Shown here: piece after piece, positions 1 through 7,024 of the stretch
Numbering within the stretch: the first letter of the stretch is position 1
Layout of the letters: each line of letters opens with the position of its first letter
Notes under the pieces: model-generated
Told to the model about the DNA's origin: nothing
Databases searched by the model: none
The model's input: only the letters and a program-made list of their open reading frames with translations
Source: Prevotellaceae bacterium
Lineage (GTDB): Bacteria; Bacteroidota; Bacteroidia; Bacteroidales; UBA932
NCBI GenBank assembly: GCA_031268055.1
Contig: JAIRXY010000140.1
Location: 1 to 12,755, forward strand
Reading direction: 5' to 3'
DNA: 12,755 nt
Made by a program: the position numbers and the translations under genes

Positions 1-62
1 CAACCGACAAGGCCGACGATGTAGGTAAAATTATCAAAGCCATTATCGTAAAGTACACGTAA
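1..62 (+). CDS. C-terminal end of a probable DUF47 (PhoU-like) phosphate-transport accessory protein, partial
   Basis: Only the last 19 codons are in the window, reading in frame from base 3 to a TAA at 60-62 (residues TDKADDVGKIIKAIIVKYT). The acidic and alanine-rich run followed by an I/V-rich stretch and a K-Y near the end resembles the C-terminus of DUF47 proteins, PhoU-like helical proteins usually encoded immediately before a Pit phosphate transporter. A pit gene starts 24 bases after the stop, which fits that arrangement and suggests one operon. The identification rests mainly on this context, since 19 residues cannot establish a family. Confidence 0.62.
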   Translation, partial: TDKADDVGKIIKAIIVKYT

Positions 63-86
63 GAAAAAAACCTCAAAAACGGCCAC

Positions 87-1118
87 ATGACCATACTAAT
101 CGTAATCATAGCGCTTGCCCTCGTTTTCGACTATATCAACGGATTTCACGACGCTGCTAACTCCATCGCCACGGTTGTCTCGTCAAAAGTGCTAACGCCA
201 ACGCAAGCGGTGATATGGGCGGCAGTGTTCAACTTTGTGGCCTACTTTATCGCCAAGTTTATCATCGGGGGCTTTGGCATTGCCGACACCGTCTCCAAAA
301 CCGTCGACATGAGCTTTATCGACAACCCGTCGCTCGTCATTATTGCCGGATTAATCGCCGCCATCATCTGGAACCTTGTTACGTGGTGGCTTGGTATTCC
401 CTCCTCGTCGTCGCACACGCTCATTGGCGGGTTTGCCGGCGCGGGCATTGCAGCGTCCGGCTTCGAGTCGGTACACGCGGGGGTTATCGGTATCATTGCG
501 CTGTTTATTGTGGTAGCGCCGCTTATCGGCATGGTGGCCGGCAACATCATTACGCTGATAACGTTTCACCTTATCCGTCGGGCTAAGCCCTCCAAAGCCG
601 AGAGCTGGTTTAAGCGCACGCAGCTCATCTCCTCCGCGGCGCTCAGCATTGGGCACGGGCTCAACGATTCGCAAAAAGTCATGGGGATTATAGCCGCAGC
701 CCTCATTGCCAACAGCAGCTCGCAGCAGCTGCCCAGCTGGATGCAGATGAGCTCCATGTCCGACATGCACGACTGGATACCCATAGGATGCTTCACCGCT
801 ATTGCCCTTGGGACGGTGAGCGGCGGATGGAAAATAATGAAAACTATGGGCAACCGCATTACAAAAATTACGCCGATAGAAGGATTTTGTGCGCAAACGG
901 CGGGAGCAATCACCCTGTTTATTACCGAAGTTCTACACGTGCCGGTGAGCACCACCCACGTGATTACGGGGAGCATTATTGGGGTGGGGTCAATAAAAAG
1001 GTTGTCGGCTGTGCGCTGGGGCGTGACCGTCAACCTGCTCTGGGCATGGATATTGACCATCCCCCTGAGCGCTCTGCTGGCCGCAATGCTTTACGTAGTA
1101 GTTGCGCGCATCTGCTAA
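87..1118 (+). CDS. pit: Inorganic phosphate transporter, Pit family
   Basis: A 343-residue integral membrane protein of the PiT family (PF01384), which takes up inorganic phosphate by cation symport across the inner membrane. Both halves of the duplicated PiT signature are visible: GFHDAANSIA at residues 19-28 and GHGLNDSQKVMG at 189-200. Each half also has a Ser/Thr-rich loop, GIPSSSSHTLIGG at 103-115 and PVSTTHVITG at 286-295. Hydrophobic segments fill most of the chain, with a short polar loop near 163-180. The length is close to the compact Bacteroidota form rather than the longer E. coli PitA. The ATG at 87 lies 24 bases after the stop of the probable DUF47 gene, so co-transcription is likely. 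The gene converges on proA with a 40-base gap. Whether the co-ion is a proton or sodium cannot be told from sequence. Confidence 0.95.
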   Translation: MTILIVIIALALVFDYINGFHDAANSIATVVSSKVLTPTQAVIWAAVFNFVAYFIAKFIIGGFGIADTVSKTVDMSFIDNPSLVIIAGLIAAIIWNLVTWWLGIPSSSSHTLIGGFAGAGIAASGFESVHAGVIGIIALFIVVAPLIGMVAGNIITLITFHLIRRAKPSKAESWFKRTQLISSAALSIGHGLNDSQKVMGIIAAALIANSSSQQLPSWMQMSSMSDMHDWIPIGCFTAIALGTVSGGWKIMKTMGNRITKITPIEGFCAQTAGAITLFITEVLHVPVSTTHVITGSIIGVGSIKRLSAVRWGVTVNLLWAWILTIPLSALLAAMLYVVVARIC

Positions 1119-1134
1119 AACCTGTGCGGACGCG

Positions 1135-1164
1135 CCGTACGGCGGCAAAGCGCCGCGGCTACGG
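1135..1164. terminator. GC-rich stem-loop between convergent pit and proA
   Basis: CGGCG (1140-1144) pairs with CGCCG (1151-1155) around a 6-base loop. An outer CCGTA (1135-1139) can pair with TACGG (1160-1164) across a 4-base bulge. It fills the 40-base gap between two converging genes and runs into the proA stop codon. No T-tract follows on either strand, so intrinsic termination is only a guess and it may simply be a GC-rich hairpin. Confidence 0.3.
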
Positions 1165-2406
1165 CCTCACCTGTCCGCTACCCTCAACAATCCACTTGTA
1201 CGTGCACAGCTCGGCCAGCCCCATCGGGCCGCGGGCGTGCAGCTTTTGCGTGCTGATGCCAACTTCGGCGCCGAGGCCAAACTGCGCGCCATCGGTGAAA
1301 GCGGTGGAAACGTTGGCGTATACGCAGGCGGCGTCCACCATTCGCTGAAAGAAAGCAATATTTTTTTCGCTTGCCGAAACAATACACTCGCTGTGCATTG
1401 TGCCGTGCGCGTTGATAAAATCAACCGCCTCTTCCACGCCGTCCACCGTTTTCACGGCCATCTTGTAGTCCAAAAATTCGCAGCCGTAGCGCTCCGGAGC
1501 TGCCCGCTGTAGCAGGCTGTCGGGGTAGCAGCCTTGCAGCGCGGCAAGTGAGGCTTCGTCGGCAAAGAGGGTAACGCCGGCAGCCGCCAGCTGCTCGCAA
1601 ATGGCGGGCAAGTCGCCCAGCCTTTTTGCGCTTACCAGCAGGCACTCGGCAGCGTTGCACACGCTCACGCGCCGCGTTTTGGCGTTGGTAACAATGCGCC
1701 GCGCCATGTCCGTCTCCGCCGATTCGTCAACGTAAATGTGGCACACCCCCGTGCCCGTTTCGATGACGGGAATGCGGGAGCTGCTGCGCACAAAGCTGAT
1801 GAGGCTTGCGCTGCCGCGCGGTATCACCAAATCCACCAAGCCTGTAGCGTTGAGCAGCGCGGCGGTGGCTTCGCGCGAGGAGGGCAGCAGCTGCGCCGCC
1901 ATTGCGGTTACTCCGTGCTTTTGAAGCGCCGCGTGAATTACGGAAATGATAGCCTCGTTGGAGCGCTGCGCATCGCTGCCGCCCTTGAGTACGCAGGCGT
2001 TGCCGCTTTTGAAGCAAAGCGAAAACACATCGAAAGTAACGTTGGGGCGGGCTTCGTAGATAACGCCAATCACGCCAAAGGGGACGCTCCGCTTGGTAAT
2101 GCTCATTCCGTTGGGGCGCGTGGTTTGCGCCAGCGTTCTACCCAAAGGCGACGGAAGCGACGCCACGCCGCGAATGTCTGCCGCAATGCCTGCAATGCGC
2201 TCAGGCGACAAGAGTAGCCTGTCGTATAGCGGGTTGTTCTTGTCCATGCAGGCAAGGTCTTTGGCGTTCTCTGCCAAAATGAAAGTTGATTGCTTCTCGG
2301 CCTCATCCGCCAGCGTGAGCAGCACGGCGTTAACGTCAGCATCGGCAAGCAAGCTGAGGGTGCGCGAGGCCGCGCGAATTTGTTGCAGAAAGGGTGTGAG
2401 CTCCAC
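1159..2406 (-). CDS. proA: Glutamate-5-semialdehyde dehydrogenase (gamma-glutamyl phosphate reductase)
   Basis: This 415-residue cytoplasmic enzyme catalyses the second step of proline synthesis: NADPH-dependent reduction of gamma-glutamyl phosphate to glutamate-5-semialdehyde. The length matches the family (E. coli ProA has 417 residues). The conserved [14 protein letters not shown] lies at 111-124, the LKGGSDA region at 140-146, [11 protein letters not shown] at 193-203, and the catalytic cysteine is Cys250 in [11 protein letters not shown]. The start is a GTG at 2404-2406. An in-frame stop lies two codons upstream and no ATG is available nearby that would keep the normal N-terminus ([15 protein letters not shown]). 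proB, the partner kinase often encoded next to proA, is absent here. The gene lies behind a tRNA-fMet that has its own terminator, so proA probably has a separate promoter, which I could not identify. Confidence 0.96.
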   Translation of the reverse strand: MELTPFLQQIRAASRTLSLLADADVNAVLLTLADEAEKQSTFILAENAKDLACMDKNNPLYDRLLLSPERIAGIAADIRGVASLPSPLGRTLAQTTRPNGMSITKRSVPFGVIGVIYEARPNVTFDVFSLCFKSGNACVLKGGSDAQRSNEAIISVIHAALQKHGVTAMAAQLLPSSREATAALLNATGLVDLVIPRGSASLISFVRSSSRIPVIETGTGVCHIYVDESAETDMARRIVTNAKTRRVSVCNAAECLLVSAKRLGDLPAICEQLAAAGVTLFADEASLAALQGCYPDSLLQRAAPERYGCEFLDYKMAVKTVDGVEEAVDFINAHGTMHSECIVSASEKNIAFFQRMVDAACVYANVSTAFTDGAQFGLGAEVGISTQKLHARGPMGLAELCTYKWIVEGSGQVRP

Positions 2407-2452
2407 GATTCAAGTATTTAAAAATTCTCACTTCCGCTTGGATAAAATTAAA

Positions 2453-2484
2453 AAGCCTTGCAACATCAATGACTTGCAAGGCTT
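2453..2484 (-). terminator. Rho-independent terminator of the tRNA-fMet gene
   Basis: Reading the minus strand, an 11-bp perfect stem AAGCCTTGCAA / TTGCAAGGCTT encloses a 10-base loop, and a T-rich run (TTTAATTTTATCC) follows at once. It begins 4 bases after the encoded CCA of the tRNA, so it should end the tRNA transcript before proA, whose GTG is 47 bases further on. Confidence 0.88.
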
Positions 2485-2488
2485 CTTT

Positions 2489-2564
<76 letters not shown>

Positions 2565-2573
2565 ATATGGCTG

Positions 2574-2604
2574 CAAAGATACGGCTTTATTTAGAATTTC
2601 CAAA
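2574..2604 (-). promoter_or_regulatory. Bacteroidota-type promoter of tRNA-fMet
   Basis: On the minus strand the -7 box TATCTTTG (2574-2581) matches TAnnTTTG exactly, and a TTTG at 2601-2604 serves as the -33 box with a 19-base spacer. The predicted start is a few bases before the tRNA 5' end at 2564, which leaves almost no leader. Confidence 0.82.
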
Positions 2605-2616
2605 TTTATTTGGAAA
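2597..2616. repeat. Short AT-rich palindrome downstream of mdh
   Basis: TTTCCAAAT (2597-2605) and ATTTGGAAA (2608-2616) form a perfect 9-bp inverted repeat with a 2-base centre. It overlaps the -33 element of the tRNA-fMet promoter and lies about 85 bases past the mdh stop. It could be an operator-like site or a weak mdh terminator, and nothing in the sequence decides between them. Confidence 0.4.
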
Positions 2617-2700
2617 ATAATTTCGCTGCATCGCCTATCTGGAGCTTAAGCTGTTCTACGTCAGGCGTAGGAAAAAGGCGCTTGGTGGGGTAGGAGGGCG

Positions 2701-3645
2701 CTAAATCAGCTTCATCCCGTCAAACACGTTCATCACCTCCCTCACCGCTTTGGCGGAGGCGTCAAAATCCTTGCGCTCAGCTTCGTTCAACTCAATTTCG
2801 ATGATTTGCTCAACACCCTCGCGCCCCAACTTCACGGGTACGCCGAGGAATATGTCCTTCACGCCGTATTCGCCGTTAAGCTTCACGCAGCAGGGGAAAA
2901 TGCGCTTTTGGTTGCGCAGGATAGCTTCCACCATCTGCGCGGCAGCCGACCCGGGGGCGTACCACGCCGACGTTCCCATGAGCTTCACCAGCTCTCCGCC
3001 GCCGTTTTTGGTGCGCTCTATGATAGCGTTCAGCTTGTCCTTGTCGATAAGCTGCGTTACGGGAATGCCCGACACGGTGGTGTAGCGGGGCAGCGGCACC
3101 ATAGTGTCGCCATGTCCGCCCAGCAGCAACGCCTGAATGTCCTTTGGGCTACAGCTCAGCGCCTCGGCCAAAAACGCACGGTAGCGCGCCGTATCGAGCA
3201 CGCCCGCCATGCCCAGCACCTTGTTTGGCGTAGCCTTTGCCGTGAGGTAGGCGCAGTAGGTCATTACATCCAGCGGATTGCTAACCACAATGATGACGGC
3301 ATTTGGCGAGTACTTCACCACATTTTCGGTCACCTGCTTCACGATGCCGGCGTTGACCGAGATGAGGTCGTCGCGGCTCATGCCCGGCTTCCGTGGCAGC
3401 CCCGATGTGATAACTACAACGTCGGAGTTGGCGGTGCGGCTATAGTCGTTAGTTGCGCCCGTTAAGCGCGAATCGTAGTAGTTGATGGGGGCGGTTTGCC
3501 ACAAGTCAAGCGCCTTTCCCTCGGATACACCTTCTTTGATGTCAAGCAGGACAACCTCGTTGGCCAGCTCGCGTTCAGCACATACTTGTGCACAAGTGGC
3601 GCCTACGTTACCTGCGCCAATAACCGTAACTTTTGTAGTGTTCAT
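2701..3645 (-). CDS. mdh: Malate dehydrogenase (NAD-dependent, LDH-like family)
   Basis: This 314-residue cytoplasmic enzyme interconverts malate and oxaloacetate with NAD(H). The N-terminal nucleotide-binding motif is GAGNVG (10-15), and Asp35 (LLDI) indicates NAD preference. Arg85 and Arg91 in SGLPRKPGMSR mark malate rather than lactate specificity, because lactate dehydrogenases carry Gln in the specificity loop. Asn123 (SNP), Asp151/Arg154 (VLDTARYR) and the catalytic His178 (GGHGD) complete the active site. The length is normal for the LDH-like bacterial MDH group. The ATG at 3643-3645 directly precedes the glycine motif and has an AGAAG a few bases upstream. A TAnnTTTG box lies about 57 bases upstream. 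In Bacteroidales this enzyme usually runs in the reductive direction, feeding fumarase and fumarate reductase; frdB is 3.4 kb away here. Confidence 0.96.
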   Translation of the reverse strand: MNTTKVTVIGAGNVGATCAQVCAERELANEVVLLDIKEGVSEGKALDLWQTAPINYYDSRLTGATNDYSRTANSDVVVITSGLPRKPGMSRDDLISVNAGIVKQVTENVVKYSPNAVIIVVSNPLDVMTYCAYLTAKATPNKVLGMAGVLDTARYRAFLAEALSCSPKDIQALLLGGHGDTMVPLPRYTTVSGIPVTQLIDKDKLNAIIERTKNGGGELVKLMGTSAWYAPGSAAAQMVEAILRNQKRIFPCCVKLNGEYGVKDIFLGVPVKLGREGVEQIIEIELNEAERKDFDASAKAVREVMNVFDGMKLI

Positions 3646-3701
3646 GTTCTTCTATTTTAATGTTGATGAGTTTTCGAGCGTTCGAACAAATTTTTAAGTT
3701 G

Positions 3702-3709
3702 CAAAGGTA
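3702..3709 (-). promoter_or_regulatory. -7 box of the mdh promoter
   Basis: The minus strand reads TACCTTTG, an exact TAnnTTTG, continuing as TTTGCA like the tRNA-fMet and frdB boxes. No TTG is found at the usual -33 spacing. The implied 5' leader of mdh is about 50 bases. This site is divergent from, and close to, the tRNA-Ser promoter. Confidence 0.6.
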
Positions 3710-3729
3710 GACAATTTTGTTGACTATAA

Positions 3730-3761
3730 TTTGGCTGTTAACAAAAAATGTGCTACTTTTG
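3730..3761 (+). promoter_or_regulatory. Promoter of tRNA-Ser
   Basis: TTTG at 3730-3733 (-33) and TACTTTTG at 3754-3761 (-7, an exact TAnnTTTG) are separated by 20 bases. The start would fall around 3768, roughly ten bases before the mature tRNA 5' end. Confidence 0.75.
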
Positions 3762-3778
3762 CCCCGCCTCTAATAACG

Positions 3779-3864
<86 letters not shown>

Positions 3865-3865
3865 A

Positions 3866-3964
3866 AATTAAAAAAACCACTGTATTACAAATCACATGAA
3901 ATCGAAAAATCGAAAAACTATATAAAGGTTATTTCTTTTTTGAGGCACAGTGGTTTTTTTAATT
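3866..3964. terminator. Long-loop 18-bp inverted repeat, probable bidirectional terminator
   Basis: Arms 3866-3883 (AATTAAAAAAACCACTGT) and 3947-3964 are perfect 18-bp reverse complements separated by 63 bases. Each strand ends the stem with seven T residues after a GG, so it could end both tRNA-Ser transcripts (+) and peptidase transcripts (-). The loop is far longer than in a normal intrinsic terminator. It contains two direct copies of ATCGAAAA. The structure could also be a tiny terminal-inverted-repeat element, although I see no target-site duplication. Confidence 0.6.
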
Positions 3965-3999
3965 ACGACTCGCTATTGTTCGATAAAAAATTCATCGTT

Positions 4000-4037
4000 A
4001 TCCAAGCTTGAGTTGGCGCTTTCAAAACACCCGCTTT
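4000..4037 (+). repeat. Copy 1 of a 38-bp dispersed direct repeat
   Basis: This copy starts ATCCAAGCTTGAGTTGGCGC and matches 6929-6966 with about 5 differences in 38 bases, in the same orientation. The two copies bracket the S9 peptidase gene. It is noncoding here. Confidence 0.75.
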
Positions 4038-4118
4038 TGGTTGGTTTTTATGCGCAAAGCCAGCGGGTATAGGGCAAATCACCCAACTGCCGTTTGCCCA
4101 TTAAAATCGGCTTTAATG
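4029..4118. other. Run of three short stem-loops downstream of the S9 peptidase
   Basis: Three adjacent perfect 7-bp inverted repeats occur. ACCCGCT (4029-4035) pairs with AGCGGGT (4062-4068). GGGCAAA (4072-4078) pairs with TTTGCCC (4093-4099). CATTAAA (4099-4105) pairs with TTTAATG (4112-4118). They fill the space between the peptidase stop at 4159 and the 38-bp repeat, and none has a good T-tract. They may protect the 3' end of the peptidase mRNA or be decayed repeats. No gene is visible in this 300-base gap. Confidence 0.4.
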
Positions 4119-4158
4119 TGCGCCATCTGAGTTCTTTTTGAGCAGCCTACATATCTTC

Positions 4159-6678
4159 TCAATTGTTGGCGGGGTACAAGTTGTCCCACCACGACGGGTC
4201 GTCCTGAAGCCACTTGGCAAACCAAGCATGTATTGAGTGGTTCCACTCTAACCTGCGCTTGTAGGTTGCTATTCCGTGGTTTTCGCCCTTTACCCTTATA
4301 AACTCCACCGGACGGCCAAGTATCCTGAGGGCGGTGAACATCTGTATGCTTTCGCCTATGGGTACGTTGGTATCCTCCATGCCGTGCAGCAGCAGGAGCG
4401 GCGTTTTTACCTTGTCGGCGTTGAAGAGGGGGCTTTGCTCTACGTACAGCTCCTTGTTGTTCCAGGGGTAACTGTTGGCGCTGGCTGCGCCGCTGTACGA
4501 GTATCCCCAATACCCCTCGCCCCAGTAGCTGGCTATGGAGCTGATGCCGGCGTGCGACACGGCAACGGCAAACATGTCGGTGATGGTTTGCAGGTACATC
4601 GTCATAAATCCGCCGTAGGAGGCTCCCATGCAGCCTATTTTCTTTTCGTTGATGAAGCTGTGCTCCGACACAAATTTTTTAACGCCTTCGACTATCTCGT
4701 TGGCGGTGCGCTTTCCCCAGGCGTTGACGTGGCGCGCCGAGAACTCCTGCCCAAAACCTACTGCTCCGCTGGGCTGGAGCGTGTACACCACGTAGCCCAG
4801 CGAGGCGTAAACATGCAGCGGGTACGAGCCTTCCAGCGACCTGACGGTAGGCGTTGTGCCGGCATAGTAGTAAACAATCAGCGGGTATTTTTTGGCCGCG
4901 TCAAAGTTGGGGGGCAGGTAGTAGCGACCGCTGATGGGCGTGCCGTCGGATGCGGTGAAGCTCCAATCGGTAACCTTGCCGAGCGCTACGCCCGAAAGCC
5001 GCTCTTTTGAGGGGTCGCTAATCAGCGTTGATTTTCCGCTCTTCAGGTCGTAGGCGTAGGCCTTGGTCGAGCTGGAGGCGCTCACCCCAACGCAAACGGC
5101 CGTTGACCCGCTTCTTGCAGGGGAGAACGACCTGATAACATCTTCCGGCAAGCTCAGCTTGACGAACGTTTTTTTCGCAACGCTATACCTGTACACACTC
5201 TCGTAGTCGGCCTCCGCAACGGTCATGTATATTTCGTCGTCCGAGCGCCACGTCATCCGGCTGATGGAGGGGTTGAAGCTCTTGGTGAGCGCCTCCACCT
5301 GCCTGTCGGAGATGTTCATTATAAACGCCTCGCGCTCGTAGCTGTTGGCTATCGTTTCCGGCGGAAGATTCAGCGCTATCCCCTTGAACGCTTCGGGCGA
5401 GCCTGTGATGAGTATTTTTTGTCCGTTGGGGGAGAAGCTTGCCGAGTATGCGTATTTTTCGTCCTTCCAGAGCGTATCTATCTTCAGCGACTCCAAGTTC
5501 AGCAGGAGCAGCGTAGATTTCCTGAACGGCCTTTCGGTAATCTGCTCGTCGCTCACGGAGAACAGCAGGTAGCGTGAGTCGCGGCTGATGTCGTGCAGGG
5601 AGGTTGTCCGCTTTCCGTACGTCAGCCGATGGTTAACGCCCGTGGACAAGTCGTACTTGTAGAGGTAGCGCTTGTCCATGTATCCTTCCTGCCTATCCTC
5701 CGGAGATTTCAGGATGAGCAAATCTCCTTTTCGGTTTTCGTAAGATTCTTTTATTGTGTAAATGAGGTATTGCTCATTGGGGGCAATGTGGAAGCTTTCC
5801 TTGGGAATATTTGCGGCGATAACGCTTTCGCTCATCGTTTCGGGGTCAACGCCAATCAGGGAGTTGTTGTTGCCCCGCTGCGCTGTGTAGTACAGCTTGT
5901 TCGACGTGGGCATCCACTGCATGGGCTTGTCTACGTGCAGCCTTCCCCCCGTTTTTGTATCGTACACCTCCGAGTAGCGCGACGAGCTCCCGCCTTCGGC
6001 CACGTTGGTGTAATTCAGGGTAATGAAGCGTCCGTTGGGTGAAATGCCTCCGCCCGAAATCCTCGTACCCTCAACAATATCGTTGATGCTGATAAGCCTT
6101 TTGCCGTCGTACTCTGTCAGGCTCACCACGCTGTCCTTGGCCTCCACCACAATGCGCATCGACTCCTGCGGAGTTTTCGAGGCTGCCTCGCTGAGGTACT
6201 TTATGGAGAACTCGGTGGCGCCGGGGGTTACGGTTATCTCCTTTTTTGTGGTTTTGGCATTTTGGAGGCTGTCCTCAGCCGTTGTCTTCGACGTTTCCTT
6301 TTTGTTGTTCGCGTACAGCTCCAGCATTCCGGTGGCAGTAATGCTCACCGTGAGCTTTGCGTACCTGTCGGCGTTGACGTTGAAGGAGAAAAAGCGCAGC
6401 TCGCTGTCCTTCTTTGCCTTTGGAAAAAGTATGTGGCGCGAGGTGTCGGCAGAAATTTCGTCCTTAAAATCTTGAGGGGCGACAAGAAAGGCCGTTTCGA
6501 GCAACGTTTTTTCCTCAAATTTTTCACCTTTAAGGTTTGTGGTGTCCGTCATAAACGGGCTGCTCACGGCAACAGGAGCGGTTGCGCGCACTTTTGAGAT
6601 ATTCAGCTTGCTTTGAGCGGCCGAGTGGCCACAGGCAAGCAGGCAGAGCAGCGTAGCTGATAGCAGGCTTGTTTTCAT
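4159..6678 (-). CDS. Exported S9-family prolyl-oligopeptidase-type serine peptidase
   Basis: This 839-residue protein has the layout of the S9 family: an N-terminal beta-propeller-type region followed by an alpha/beta hydrolase. The signal sequence MKTSLLSATLLCLLACGHSA can be read as a lipoprotein signal (LLAC, Cys16) or as a type I signal ending near Ala21. The catalytic domain spans about 570-830. The nucleophile is Ser687 in GASYGG, the acid is Asp769 in HGMEDTNVP, and the base is His801 in GENHG. A YYYAG segment (603-606 and on) is placed where the oxyanion tyrosine of S9 enzymes lies. The N-terminal part to about residue 200 is longer than in minimal S9 proteins, and 200-500 shows propeller-like repeats (ISPNGRFI, FSPNGQKI). 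It should cleave short peptides outside the cytoplasm, and the exact specificity (dipeptidyl peptidase, acylpeptidase or oligopeptidase) cannot be read from sequence. It stands alone, with no convincing promoter box found. Confidence 0.9.
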   Translation of the reverse strand: MKTSLLSATLLCLLACGHSAAQSKLNISKVRATAPVAVSSPFMTDTTNLKGEKFEEKTLLETAFLVAPQDFKDEISADTSRHILFPKAKKDSELRFFSFNVNADRYAKLTVSITATGMLELYANNKKETSKTTAEDSLQNAKTTKKEITVTPGATEFSIKYLSEAASKTPQESMRIVVEAKDSVVSLTEYDGKRLISINDIVEGTRISGGGISPNGRFITLNYTNVAEGGSSSRYSEVYDTKTGGRLHVDKPMQWMPTSNKLYYTAQRGNNNSLIGVDPETMSESVIAANIPKESFHIAPNEQYLIYTIKESYENRKGDLLILKSPEDRQEGYMDKRYLYKYDLSTGVNHRLTYGKRTTSLHDISRDSRYLLFSVSDEQITERPFRKSTLLLLNLESLKIDTLWKDEKYAYSASFSPNGQKILITGSPEAFKGIALNLPPETIANSYEREAFIMNISDRQVEALTKSFNPSISRMTWRSDDEIYMTVAEADYESVYRYSVAKKTFVKLSLPEDVIRSFSPARSGSTAVCVGVSASSSTKAYAYDLKSGKSTLISDPSKERLSGVALGKVTDWSFTASDGTPISGRYYLPPNFDAAKKYPLIVYYYAGTTPTVRSLEGSYPLHVYASLGYVVYTLQPSGAVGFGQEFSARHVNAWGKRTANEIVEGVKKFVSEHSFINEKKIGCMGASYGGFMTMYLQTITDMFAVAVSHAGISSIASYWGEGYWGYSYSGAASANSYPWNNKELYVEQSPLFNADKVKTPLLLLHGMEDTNVPIGESIQMFTALRILGRPVEFIRVKGENHGIATYKRRLEWNHSIHAWFAKWLQDDPSWWDNLYPANN

Positions 6679-6803
6679 AAATAGCGTAGCTTGTTTGTTC
6701 GATTTATGCCACGAATGCGCGAATGCTTTTCTCGCTATCCGTGCACCTGCGGCTACAATCTATTGGTTAATAATGGTATTGTGAAAAATGAAAAATTTCA
6801 TAT
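6679..6803. other. Upstream region of the S9 peptidase, no gene
   Basis: No coding sequence or clear TAnnTTTG box was found. The minus-strand TAGATTG near 6757 is only an approximate -7 box. A short direct repeat, ACGAATGC/GCGAATGC, lies around 6710-6725. Confidence 0.4.
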
Positions 6804-6890
6804 TTCGTAGGGCGTTGCCCTACGCTATTGGTTTCGGGCTTTCAGCCCTGAAAGGGCGGCTGTCAATAGCGTAGGGCAATGCCCCACGAA
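6804..6890. repeat. REP-like interspersed palindrome
   Basis: Two 27-base arms, 6804-6830 and 6864-6890, are reverse complements at 25 of 27 positions. Each arm contains its own small palindrome (GGGCGTTGCCC and GGGCAATGCCC). The centre holds a second palindrome, CTTTCAG (6839-6845) / CTGAAAG (6848-6854). A further short hairpin GCCC-CGAAA-GGGC follows at 6913-6925. From memory, CGTAGGGC-N-TGCCCTACG text of this kind recurs between genes in many Bacteroidota genomes, so I treat it as a dispersed palindromic repeat. No RAYT transposase is in the window. Confidence 0.75.
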
Positions 6891-6928
6891 CGGAGCAAGA
6901 ATTAATCATCAAGCCCCGAAAGGGCGTA

Positions 6929-6966
6929 ATCCAAGCTGGAGTTGGCGCTTTCGAAACATCTACTTT
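6929..6966 (+). repeat. Copy 2 of the 38-bp dispersed direct repeat
   Basis: This copy starts ATCCAAGCTGGAGTTGGCGC, in the same orientation as 4000-4037, with about 5 mismatches. It sits immediately after the REP-like palindrome and may be the end of the same composite element. Confidence 0.75.
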
Positions 6967-6992
6967 TTTTTACCGGACAATGTAATCCAAAA

Positions 6993-7020
6993 TTCTTAAT
7001 TCCTAATTCTTAATTCTTAA
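6993..7020 (+). repeat. Heptamer tandem repeat (TTCTTAA) next to the frdB stop
   Basis: Four consecutive 7-base units (TTCTTAA, TTCCTAA, TTCTTAA, TTCTTAA) are followed by TTAATTA, which contains the frdB stop codon (7025-7027, minus strand). It lies just downstream of frdB. Such heptamers can expand or contract by slippage. Confidence 0.8.
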
Positions 7021-7024
7021 TTAA

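Noticed and set aside
788..1512. Open frames on the + strand running from inside pit into proA
   Set aside because: They overlap two well-supported genes in other frames and give basic, low-complexity proteins with no recognisable motif.
3896..3925. A nine-codon reading frame (MKSKNRKTI) inside the loop after tRNA-Ser
   Set aside because: There is no ribosome binding site or conservation evidence, and such short frames arise by chance in A-rich DNA.
4079..4510. A minus-strand open frame covering the peptidase 3' end
   Set aside because: It is a shifted frame of the peptidase coding region; the catalytic His and Asp lie in the other frame.
4159..6678. The S9 peptidase as a cargo gene of a transposon bracketed by the 38-bp repeats
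   Set aside because: The repeats are direct and diverged, no transposase or terminal inverted repeats accompany them, and the gene's composition does not stand out from its neighbours.
6804..7020. CRISPR array
   Set aside because: The repeats are palindromes and a 7-base tandem repeat without regularly spaced unique spacers, and no cas gene is present.
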